Shown: positions 1 to 7,617 of the stretch, piece by piece
Layout: every line of letters begins with the position of its first letter
How positions within the stretch are numbered: the first letter of the stretch is position 1
NCBI RefSeq assembly: GCF_022398475.1
Contig: NZ_JAKEVM010000033.1
Span: 1 to 35,038 of the forward strand
Length of the DNA stretch: 35,038 nt
DNA from: Pseudoalteromonas shioyasakiensis
GTDB lineage: Bacteria > Pseudomonadota > Gammaproteobacteria > Enterobacterales > Alteromonadaceae
Reading direction: 5' to 3'
Translations under genes and position numbers: made by a program
The notes under the pieces: model-generated
The model's input: the letters and a program-made list of their open reading frames with translations, nothing else
What the model was told of the DNA's origin: nothing
The model's database searches: none

Positions 1-31
1 TTTTAATACTTAAATTAACGTTAAACTTAGA

Positions 32-2191
32 TTACTTAACGATAGTCATCTCTTTAAGTAGGTTTTGAGCATTATCAACTTTATCCATCACCCACAACAT
101 GTATCGTGAATCAACGTGAATTGAGCGATTTAAGTTTTCATCGTAATCCCAGTCACCAATAATGCTTTCGTACACACCATCAAACAACAAACCAACGAGC
201 TCAGCATTGCCGTTTAACGTTGGAGAGCCTGAGTTACCACCTGTGGTATCTACATTAGATAAAAAGTTAACCGGAACCGTATTCATACCGCCTGTGTAAT
301 CGCCATAAAGCTTTTGCTTAATTAACTCGTTTTGTTTCTCTGGTGAGTTAAATGGTTCAACACCGGTGTTTTTAGCAAGTAGTCCTTCTAAAGATGTAAA
401 GGGGGTTGCCACTAAGCCATCTTGCGGTGAATAGCCGCCTACCGTACCGTAAGTTACACGCAGGGTGCTATTAGCATCAGCATAAACAGGCTTATTAAGT
501 GCCTTGTTATAAGCGATGATTGCTTCCATTAATGCAGGGCGAGCAGCTTGCTGTTTACCAGCCAGTTCTTTTTTCGCATCTTCAATATCTTTTGTGACAG
601 CAAAAATTGCATGCGCATACTGAATAAATGGATCGCTACTTTGCTTTAACTGAGTAAGGTCAAGATCTGCCATCCATAAACGTTTGCTTTCATCTGCAAG
701 AACCGATTTAGCATACATGTCATCAAGCAAGGCTTTCTGCTTTTGTTTATCAAAACCGTTAGTTAGACCAAGAGCTTTATCAACCTCTGCAACTCGCTCG
801 TCTTTAGGTAGTGCAGCATATTGCTCAATAAAGTACAGTAAAATAGCTTTATCAACGGCTTCATCATAACGACGGCTCATGCTTTTTAAACGAGACTCGA
901 TACGTGGCATATCACGCTCTTGATAACCACTTTCGCGCTCAGCATCTGGCTTTTGTTTTTCGTAAGCTAAACGGTATAAACGTCGAGCAGTTGCGATCAT
1001 TTGTGAGCGGTGTACGTAACCTAACATGCGGTCGCGCTGGTTATGCTCTTGCGACTGTGCAACTAGCGCAGATAAATCAGCAAGTACATGTCCGTATTTA
1101 GCTTTGCGCTTACTATCTTCGTTGATCCACGCAGTGAGATCTTTTTCGAATTGTTGCTTACGGCTATACATTGACCCTTTATTGAAACTCTCAATCATTG
1201 AGCCATAGTTTTTAATGTAGTTGTTGTAGCCCGCAATCGTGCTTTCATAAGCGATACGTGCCTCTGAGCCCTCAGGCGCATTTTCTTCAATTAACGAGAC
1301 ATATTTAGAGTTATATTTACGCGCTAATGGGTAAGCTGTGTTAAACACGTAATCAACTTCAGGCGAAATACGGTAACGGTTTGTGCTGCCTGGATAACCA
1401 GTAACCATCACAAAATCGCCTTCTTGAACGCCTTTAGCGCTTACTTTTAAAAACGCATCACTTTGGTACGGCACGTTATCTTCTGAATATTCAGCTGGCT
1501 TGCCATCTTTGCCAACATACGCGCGATAGAACGAGAAATCACCCGTGTGACGCGGCCACATCCAGTTATCGATATCACCGCCGTATTTACCTACGCCCAT
1601 AGCAGGTGCATACGCTAAACGTACATCTTTAATTTCTAGCGATTTAATAAGGTAATACTCAAGACCACCATGGAAAGTATACACATTACAGCGGTAGCTC
1701 TTGTCTTGCTCACACTCACTAACAAGTGCTTTTTCATTTGCTTGAATAGCATCAAAACGTGCTTTACCGGTTAGCTGTTCAGTCCCTTTGTTTACTTTAT
1801 CTGTAACGTCGGTTACTTGCTCTGTTACAAAAACACGAGAACCCGGCGCAGCAGGGACTTCTTCGCCGGTAGTTTTAGCTAAAAAGCCATTTTCTAAAAT
1901 ATTGTTTTCGGTGGTCGAGTTATATTGAATCGAACCATAGGCACAGTGATGATTTGTGACAACTAAGCCTTTTGGTGAAACAAACGAAGCAGTACAACCA
2001 CCAAGGCTAATTACCGCGTTCATTGGGAACTCTGTTAATTTTGAAATTGACTCTACATCAATGCTCAAGCCTTTCGCTTTTAACACTGACTCAAGCTCTG
2101 GTAACTGGTGAGGTTGCCACATGCCTTCGTCGGCAACAGCAACATTTGCTACAGCGAGACCCACTGCAGCAGCAATAAATTTAAAACGCAT
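32..2191 (-). CDS. S46 family dipeptidyl-peptidase, DPP7-like
   Basis: This is a periplasmic serine exopeptidase that removes dipeptides from peptide N-termini. A signal peptide ends near Ala20 (NVAVA-DEGMW). The family's chymotrypsin-like triad is visible as His in TNHHCAYG (residues 81-82), Asp218 in WPRHTGDF and Ser654 in GGNSGSP. The 719-residue length is normal for S46. The residue 18 positions after the catalytic serine is Gly672. In the family this position is Gly in DPP7 (hydrophobic P1) and Arg in DPP11 (acidic P1), so DPP7-type specificity is inferred. The start has an AAAGGA ribosome site six bases upstream. The gene is monocistronic, with folE2 ending about 145 bp upstream on the same strand. 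Confidence 0.93.
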   Translation of the reverse strand: MRFKFIAAAVGLAVANVAVADEGMWQPHQLPELESVLKAKGLSIDVESISKLTEFPMNAVISLGGCTASFVSPKGLVVTNHHCAYGSIQYNSTTENNILENGFLAKTTGEEVPAAPGSRVFVTEQVTDVTDKVNKGTEQLTGKARFDAIQANEKALVSECEQDKSYRCNVYTFHGGLEYYLIKSLEIKDVRLAYAPAMGVGKYGGDIDNWMWPRHTGDFSFYRAYVGKDGKPAEYSEDNVPYQSDAFLKVSAKGVQEGDFVMVTGYPGSTNRYRISPEVDYVFNTAYPLARKYNSKYVSLIEENAPEGSEARIAYESTIAGYNNYIKNYGSMIESFNKGSMYSRKQQFEKDLTAWINEDSKRKAKYGHVLADLSALVAQSQEHNQRDRMLGYVHRSQMIATARRLYRLAYEKQKPDAERESGYQERDMPRIESRLKSMSRRYDEAVDKAILLYFIEQYAALPKDERVAEVDKALGLTNGFDKQKQKALLDDMYAKSVLADESKRLWMADLDLTQLKQSSDPFIQYAHAIFAVTKDIEDAKKELAGKQQAARPALMEAIIAYNKALNKPVYADANSTLRVTYGTVGGYSPQDGLVATPFTSLEGLLAKNTGVEPFNSPEKQNELIKQKLYGDYTGGMNTVPVNFLSNVDTTGGNSGSPTLNGNAELVGLLFDGVYESIIGDWDYDENLNRSIHVDSRYMLWVMDKVDNAQNLLKEMTIVK

Positions 2192-2335
2192 AGTCGTCCT
2201 TTATATTTGTTATGTTTATCTTTTTAGCGCTCGTATCATTATCATTGTGCTAGCCAATAGCAATAATTTGCGACCGCTAATGTCAAAATTTGTAAACCAT
2301 TTTAGGTTCATGGCCTAATACTTAGACTCATGAGC

Positions 2336-3220
2336 TTAATATTTAGATTCATGAACCACAGCATTGTGGCCATGTAAGCTTTCTTGGTGTTCAACCTTAA
2401 ACTGGTAATCAGCAATACTCGGCATGGTTTCGAAGCACTGCTTCAATCGCCTTGCTGCATCTTCACAAAACAGTAAGTTTTTAGCGTTAAGGGCGGCAAA
2501 TGCTTGCTCATCTTCACGTTTAACAGCGGTTTGGACTGGAGTGCCAATAGCTTGTTCACATTCTGTGATAAAGCCGCCAATATCTGGCAACTTCCCACTA
2601 CTAAACGTGACATCAATATACGCATATGAACGCTGGCTATGAGGGGTTGCAATAGAGCCCTGCTCACTTGCAAGCCAATTGAGTAAAGATGCTTTATCTA
2701 TATTCACATCACTAAATTGCTTATCGACTGCTTCGCTCAAAAGCTGCCTCGACAATGCCGCTGAACACGGGCAGGTGCTACTGTAGGCAATATCGACTTT
2801 TAAGTTAATGGCAAGCGTTTGCTGCTTTGTAATAGTTAAAACGACAGGGTAAGCATTGTATCCGGCATGGTCGCTAAGTAACGCTGGTTTTAGCTCGGGT
2901 AAATCAAAATGCAGCACCAGTTTTGCGCCTTTACTTAAGCCTTTTTGTGATGCTAAAACAGCCTCCATAAACTCATTAACACGCTGAGTCGTTAAACTTT
3001 GTTTAGCCAGTAGCTGATTAAGTAGTAAATAAAGACGCGACATATGAATGCCTTTAGCATTGCTATCAAGGCTAACGAACACATCAGCTTTGGCGTTCAG
3101 GTGCACATCAACATGAGTTTGTGCAAGCTTCAAAGGCAATGCTATTTTTTCCATACCAACCCATTTTAAAGGCGACTGAAAATCTACATTAGAGTGCGAG
3201 GTAATATCGGGTAATTGCAT
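2336..3220 (-). CDS. folE2: GTP cyclohydrolase I type 2 (FolE2)
   Basis: FolE2 converts GTP to 7,8-dihydroneopterin triphosphate, the first step of folate synthesis. It is the metal-flexible alternative to zinc-dependent FolE. The protein has 294 residues. The signature STCPCS (Cys150, Cys152) and a PHSQRS motif near residue 194 correspond to the metal-ligand Cys and His of characterised FolE2 enzymes. The segment between these motifs is longer than in the short Neisseria-type form. The gene starts 11 bp after the dihydroorotase stop on the same strand, so the two are almost certainly cotranscribed. FolE2 is a classic member of Zur (zinc-starvation) regulons, and a Zur-like box lies upstream of the first gene of the unit. 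Confidence 0.93.
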   Translation of the reverse strand: MQLPDITSHSNVDFQSPLKWVGMEKIALPLKLAQTHVDVHLNAKADVFVSLDSNAKGIHMSRLYLLLNQLLAKQSLTTQRVNEFMEAVLASQKGLSKGAKLVLHFDLPELKPALLSDHAGYNAYPVVLTITKQQTLAINLKVDIAYSSTCPCSAALSRQLLSEAVDKQFSDVNIDKASLLNWLASEQGSIATPHSQRSYAYIDVTFSSGKLPDIGGFITECEQAIGTPVQTAVKREDEQAFAALNAKNLLFCEDAARRLKQCFETMPSIADYQFKVEHQESLHGHNAVVHESKY

Positions 3221-3231
3221 ATCGACTTCTT

Positions 3232-4563
3232 TTAACGATTGAATGTTAAGGCCATAGCGGCCTGTTTGTACGGGGTTACGTGCTGCCCATCAAAGACACA
3301 CTCACCATTAACAAAGGTATGTGTGATTCGGTTTGAAAAAGTGGTGCCATTAAATGGCGTCCATTGGCATAAATAATGTGTGTTTGTATGCTCGACGTGC
3401 TTTTCTGCGTTTGGGTCAACCAGGACTAAATCAGCAAAATAACCTTCTCTGATAAACCCCCGCTCTTCGATAGCAAATCGCTTTGCCACGTTATGCGCTG
3501 TTTTTTCAACGACTTGCTCAAGGCTCAACGCACCACGTTTTACCTGCTCAAGTAACGATAGTAATGCATGTTCAACTAGAGGGAGGCCAGCTGGTGCAGC
3601 GCTGTATTGTTGCTGCTTTTCTTGCCAAGTATGAGGGGCATGATCGGTGGCAATAATATCAATGCGACCATCGCGTACTGCTGCGAGTAGCGCTTGGCGG
3701 TCTTGCTCTGATTTTATGGCGGGGTTACATTTAATTTGATTGCCATAGTTTGCGTAATCGTCTTGGTTAAACCACAAATGATGTACGCAAGCTTCGGCGG
3801 TTATGTGCTTTTGCTCTATGGGTGCGTTACTAAATAGTTCTAGCTCTTTTGCTGTTGTTAGGTGTAAAACATGCAGCTGTGAACCATAACGTTTTGCCAG
3901 CGACACGGCATACGATGATGATGCATAACACGCTAACTCATCACGAATTAACGGGTGATGTTCTATTTGTAACTCGCCATAACGTTTTTCTATACGGCGC
4001 TGATTTTGTTGAATAACCTCCCCTTGCTCGCAATGAGTGGCAATGAGTACTGGGCTTTCCCGAAAAATGGCTTCAAGGGCATGAGGGTGTTCAACTAGTA
4101 AATCGCCTGTTGATGCTCCCATAAACACTTTAACGCCACATACCTTTTTGGCATCAAGAGCCTTAATTTCATCGAGGTTGTCTGGGGTCGCGCCAAAGTA
4201 AAACGCATAATTCGCAGCGCTCGTTTGCGCTGCTATCGCGTATTTATCAGCAAGTGCTTTTGCCGTGGTAGTCGAAGGTGAAACATTGGGCATTTCCATA
4301 AAGCTTGTAATGCCACCGGCCACTGCAGCGGCAGATTCACTGGCAATCGTGCCTTTATGGGTAAGGCCTGGCTCTCTAAAATGAACTTGATCGTCGATCA
4401 TGCCTGGTAATAGCAACAAACCGCTTGCATCAATTACTTCATCATTGGCCTTAGCACTAATACCTTTGGCAATTTCAGCGATTCGATTGCCCACAATTCG
4501 TACATCGTTTATTTCGCGCTGCCCTTCATTAACGACGCAGGCGTGTTTAATTATGATAGCCAT
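3232..4563 (-). CDS. Dihydroorotase (DDQVHFREPG subtype)
   Basis: This amidohydrolase-fold dihydroorotase interconverts carbamoyl-aspartate and dihydroorotate in pyrimidine synthesis. Visible elements are DDQVHFREPG (residues 57-66), Lys145 in GVKVFMG (the probable carboxylated lysine), His177 in ATHCEQGE, His234 in HVLHLTT and Asp307 in IIATDHAPH. The first metal-binding His of the usual HxH motif is Gln59. From memory, this substitution also occurs in a Bacteroidetes-type subfamily. At 443 residues it is unlike the roughly 350-residue E. coli PyrC and closer to the type I/allantoinase-like class. It forms an operon with folE2 and is preceded by a Zur-like operator. Pseudomonas has a comparable pairing of folE2 with an accessory dihydroorotase in its zinc-limitation locus. 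It is probably a secondary, zinc-sparing enzyme (inference). Confidence 0.88.
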   Translation of the reverse strand: MAIIIKHACVVNEGQREINDVRIVGNRIAEIAKGISAKANDEVIDASGLLLLPGMIDDQVHFREPGLTHKGTIASESAAAVAGGITSFMEMPNVSPSTTTAKALADKYAIAAQTSAANYAFYFGATPDNLDEIKALDAKKVCGVKVFMGASTGDLLVEHPHALEAIFRESPVLIATHCEQGEVIQQNQRRIEKRYGELQIEHHPLIRDELACYASSSYAVSLAKRYGSQLHVLHLTTAKELELFSNAPIEQKHITAEACVHHLWFNQDDYANYGNQIKCNPAIKSEQDRQALLAAVRDGRIDIIATDHAPHTWQEKQQQYSAAPAGLPLVEHALLSLLEQVKRGALSLEQVVEKTAHNVAKRFAIEERGFIREGYFADLVLVDPNAEKHVEHTNTHYLCQWTPFNGTTFSNRITHTFVNGECVFDGQHVTPYKQAAMALTFNR

Positions 4564-4643
4564 ATGACTCCTTGCTTATTCAGCAACATTTGCAACTTAT
4601 CGTAAAAAAATGCACTCCATGGCAAGATTGATTGCAGAATGAA

Positions 4644-4660
4644 TTGTTACAATATAACAT
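4644..4660 (-). promoter_or_regulatory. Putative Zur operator upstream of dihydroorotase-folE2
   Basis: The site reads TTGTTACAATATAACAT on the plus strand. It matches the gammaproteobacterial Zur consensus ATGTTATAATATAACAT at 15 of 17 positions. It is an imperfect palindrome centred on 4652, about 81 bp upstream of the dihydroorotase start. Its position fits repression of a promoter driving dihydroorotase-folE2. The functional call rests on consensus memory plus the zinc-responsive nature of folE2. Confidence 0.72.
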
Positions 4661-4994
4661 ACCACAAAGTTTTTATTTGGACACTGTTATGAGTCAAAAA
4701 GATCAATTGGGTCGGGCTATTTAAGCTGTAAAGTTATAAGTGGCTTTCCGATCTTAGAGAACTTTAACGGCTTATCGCAGCCAATAATCACCTTATCGCA
4801 ACGTATGAGGTCAATTGTAATAAGACACAGTATGCTGGGCTCATTGATCACATGGTGATACCTGCCTCATATAAGTGCTTTTTTAGCATCTTTTTGTAAT
4901 CCGTTTTAACCGCTATGCAAATCAATAGCTTATAAAACGTATGTGCAAGGTTATATCGACACAATTTAATTTTAAAAATGACAAGAGAAAAACT
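4661..4994. other. Intergenic region without a recognised gene
   Basis: This stretch separates the divergent dihydroorotase-folE2 unit from the M3 peptidase gene and must hold the peptidase promoter. A plus-strand frame is open to a stop at 4856 but has no good start or recognisable domain. No convincing hairpin terminator or repeat was seen. Confidence 0.5.
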
Positions 4995-7160
4995 ATGAAA
5001 CACCTAATCGCAACCGCGATCAGTTCTGCGCTGTTACTCACAGCCTGTTCAGAACCGCAAACAACAACATCAACGCCTAAATCAGAGCAATCAGCACCTG
5101 TTGCTGCAAAAGAGCAAGCTAACCCACTGTTTGTGAAAAGCGTATTACAATACGAAACGCCTGATTTCAGTGCGATTAAAGATGAACATTTCATGCCGGC
5201 ATTTAATAAAGGCATGTCTGAGCAAATGGCTGAAGTGCAAGCTATTATCAACAATCCAGCAAAGCCTGATTTTGCCAATACAATTGTTGCGCTTGAGAAA
5301 AGTGGTGAGCTATTAACACGCACACGCAGTATTTTTTATAACTTAGCGGGTACGGATTCAAACCCGGCACGTCGTGAATTACAAAAAGAATTAGCGCCAA
5401 AACTAGCTGCTCATAACGACAATATTTTCTTAAATAAAGCACTCTTTGAGAAAGTAGCGGCTATTCACAGCGAAGCTGACAGCCTTGCCTTAACTGCTGA
5501 AGAAAAGCGTTTATTAGACGTTTACTACAAACGTTTTGTGCGTGCTGGGGCAAAATTAAGTGCAGAGCAAAAACAACAAATTCGTGATATCAATACGAAG
5601 CACTCAAGCTTAACAACTCAGTTTTCACAAAACTTATTAGCGCTGACTAAAACAAATGTTGTTTTAGTGGATGACAAATCAGAGCTTGAGGGCTTACCAG
5701 CAGGTCAAATTGAGCAGCTTGCCAATGCCGCAGCAGAGGCTGGCCATCCAGGCAAATACCTAATTAAGATCACAAACACCACGCGTCAGCCTATTCTGGC
5801 AACACTGAAAAACCGTGATTTACGTGAAAAAGTATGGCGTGCATCGGCTGAGCGTGCATTATCGGGCGAAAATAGTAACCGTGATATCGTGGCAGAACTT
5901 GCTCAGTTACGTGCTCAAAAAGCAAAACTATTAGGTTACGACAGCTGGGCTGATTTTGGTTTAGAGTCGCAAATGGCGAAAAAACCACAAGCTGTATTTG
6001 ATATGTTTGCGAGCATGATCCCTGCATTAATGCAGAACGTAAACGCAGAAGCGGCGGCTATTCAAGCTAAAATTGATGAATCAGGTGAGCAGTTCAAATT
6101 ACAGCCATGGGATTGGTTATTCTACGCAGAGCAAGTGCGTAAAGATAAATACAACCTTGACGAAAATGCTGTGAAAGAATACTTCGAGTTCAACCGTGTT
6201 CTAGAAGACGGCGTATTCTTCACCATGAACCGTTTATACGGCATCACCTTTAAACCACGTAACGATATTCCGGTTTACCACCCTGATGTAAAAGCTTATG
6301 AGTTGTTTGATGAAAATGGTAAAAGCTTAGCCATTTTCTTTGCTGACTACTTCGCTCGTGAAGGTAAGCGTGGCGGTGCATGGATGAGCTCATTCGTTAA
6401 ACAATCTGGCCTTAAAGAACAAAAGCCGGTTGTCGTAAACGTTATGAACATTCAAAAAGGCGCGAATGGCGAACCTACGCTTATCAGCTACGATGAAGCA
6501 ACAACGATTTTCCACGAGCTGGGTCATGGCTTACACGGCATGTTCTCTAACGTGAAGTACCCTACTCTATCTGGCACCTCAGTATCACGCGACTTCGTTG
6601 AGTTCCCATCAACATTTGAAGAAGATTGGGCCATGTACCCTGAAGTTATCGCTAACTATGCAAAACACCATAAAACTGGCGAGCCAATTCCTGATGAGCT
6701 ACTGAAAAAAGTAATTCAATCACGTAGCTTCAACCAAGGTTTTGATACCTTAGAGTACGTTGCAGCTGCATTACTTGATATGGAGTGGCATTCACTTTCT
6801 GCTGATGCACCATTACAAGACATTGAAAAGTTTGAGCAACAAGCGCTTGCAAAACATGGTGTTGATGTACCATTTGTACCACCACGTTATAAATCTGCGT
6901 TCTTCTCGCACTCAATGGGCGGCGGTTACTCAGCGGGTTACTATGCTTACATGTGGAGTGAAATCTTAGCGGCAGACGCCTTTGCTTATGTTCAAGAACA
7001 AGGTGGTTTAACTCGCCAAATGGGTGATAAATACCGCAAAGAAATTTTAGAAGTGGGTAACTCTCGTGACCTAATGGAATCGTACAAAGCATTCCGTGGT
7101 CAAGAGCCAGACACCTCAGCGCTATTGAAACGCCGCGGCCTAAAAGCAACGGTTGAATAG
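4995..7160 (+). CDS. M3 family oligopeptidase lipoprotein (Dcp-like)
   Basis: This is a zinc metallopeptidase of the thimet oligopeptidase/dipeptidyl carboxypeptidase family that cleaves short peptides. The start at 4995 is chosen over an upstream in-frame ATG at 4941. It has a purine-rich ribosome site and begins a lipoprotein signal peptide with lipobox LLTAC (Cys18). The zinc motif HELGH is at residues 507-511, and the third-ligand glutamate is Glu536 in VEFPS. The C-terminal FSHSMGGGYSAGYYAYMWS block is typical of M3 peptidases. The 721 residues are close to Dcp length. The lipoprotein signal places it in the periplasm on a membrane, unlike cytoplasmic E. coli Dcp. The gene stands alone, with a repeat block immediately downstream. 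Confidence 0.92.
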   Translation: MKHLIATAISSALLLTACSEPQTTTSTPKSEQSAPVAAKEQANPLFVKSVLQYETPDFSAIKDEHFMPAFNKGMSEQMAEVQAIINNPAKPDFANTIVALEKSGELLTRTRSIFYNLAGTDSNPARRELQKELAPKLAAHNDNIFLNKALFEKVAAIHSEADSLALTAEEKRLLDVYYKRFVRAGAKLSAEQKQQIRDINTKHSSLTTQFSQNLLALTKTNVVLVDDKSELEGLPAGQIEQLANAAAEAGHPGKYLIKITNTTRQPILATLKNRDLREKVWRASAERALSGENSNRDIVAELAQLRAQKAKLLGYDSWADFGLESQMAKKPQAVFDMFASMIPALMQNVNAEAAAIQAKIDESGEQFKLQPWDWLFYAEQVRKDKYNLDENAVKEYFEFNRVLEDGVFFTMNRLYGITFKPRNDIPVYHPDVKAYELFDENGKSLAIFFADYFAREGKRGGAWMSSFVKQSGLKEQKPVVVNVMNIQKGANGEPTLISYDEATTIFHELGHGLHGMFSNVKYPTLSGTSVSRDFVEFPSTFEEDWAMYPEVIANYAKHHKTGEPIPDELLKKVIQSRSFNQGFDTLEYVAAALLDMEWHSLSADAPLQDIEKFEQQALAKHGVDVPFVPPRYKSAFFSHSMGGGYSAGYYAYMWSEILAADAFAYVQEQGGLTRQMGDKYRKEILEVGNSRDLMESYKAFRGQEPDTSALLKRRGLKATVE

Positions 7161-7202
7161 TTAAAAGCTTTAAGCCTTAAGCCTTAAGCGGCAAGCCGAA
7201 TT

Positions 7203-7234
7203 GTGGGGTTATCGAGTGTTTATAACCCCACTAC
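7203..7234 (-). repeat. GTAG-headed hairpin, REP-like
   Basis: Ten-base arms GTGGGGTTAT (7203-7212) and ATAACCCCAC (7222-7231) flank a nine-base loop. Read on the minus strand, the hairpin is preceded by GTAG, the head found on several other hairpins in this window. It lies just after the M3 peptidase stop and could slow transcription, but no T-run follows it on the plus strand. Confidence 0.6.
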
Positions 7235-7247
7235 GATAGTAAAAGGA

Positions 7248-7353
7248 GCTGTCAGCTATCAGCGGTCAGACGCGCGAAACAAGTTTCACGCCTACAAAAA
7301 GGCGCTAGGTTCTAGGTGTTAGGTTCTAGGACGCGATGTAAACTCGCTGCTAC
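7248..7353 (+). repeat. Composite repeat block (TCAG heptads, two GTAG hairpins, CTAGG heptads)
   Basis: In order: GTCAGCT/ATCAGCG 7-bp units; a hairpin GCGCGAAAC-AA-GTTTCACGC ending in CTAC (7272-7295); four CTAGGTT-type 7-bp units (about 7304-7331); and a second hairpin element ending GCTGCTAC (7331-7353). The first part matches the repeating unit at 12256-12680 with one hairpin missing. It sits between the convergent M3 and M36 genes. Confidence 0.75.
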
Positions 7354-7367
7354 CTCACATTTCGAAA

Positions 7368-7559
7368 CTCGCTAACTTTCTCCTCGCTAACTTTCTCCTC
7401 GCTAACTTTCTCCTCGCTAACTTTCTCCTCGCTAACTTTCTCCTCGCTAACTTTCTCCTCGCTAACTTTCTCCTCGCTAACTTTCCCCTCGCTAACTTTA
7501 CTCTCGCTAACTTTCCCCTCGCTAACTTTACTCTCGCTAACTTTACTCTCGCTAACTTA
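7368..7559. repeat. 15-bp tandem array, 13 copies of CTCGCTAACTTTCTC type
   Basis: There are thirteen copies of GCTAAC at an exact 15-bp spacing. The first copies carry a TTTCTCCTC linker and later copies TTTCCCCTC or TTTACTCTC. One strand is strongly pyrimidine-rich. The array lies between the composite repeat and the M36 terminator. The same unit recurs at 12726-12768, 27170-27206 and 29949-30175. Confidence 0.9.
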
Positions 7560-7567
7560 AAAACAAA

Positions 7568-7597
7568 AAAGCCCTTACAGCGAGCTGTAAGGGCTTT
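7568..7597 (-). terminator. Rho-independent terminator of the M36 protease gene
   Basis: A perfect 10-bp stem (GCCCTTACAG at 7571-7580 with CTGTAAGGGC at 7585-7594) has a four-base loop and, on the minus strand, runs into TTTTTTG. It lies 20 bp after the M36 stop codon. Confidence 0.9.
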
Positions 7598-7617
7598 GTT
7601 ATCACTATTTAAAAGTC

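Noticed and set aside
2231..2250. Fur-like ATCATTATCATT sequence upstream of the S46 peptidase gene.
   Set aside because: Only one and a half of the hexamers of a Fur box match, and nothing about the gene suggests iron control.
4676..4858. Plus-strand frame open for about 60 codons before the M3 peptidase gene.
   Set aside because: No start codon with a ribosome site, no recognisable domain and no support from neighbours; it may be chance or a gene remnant.
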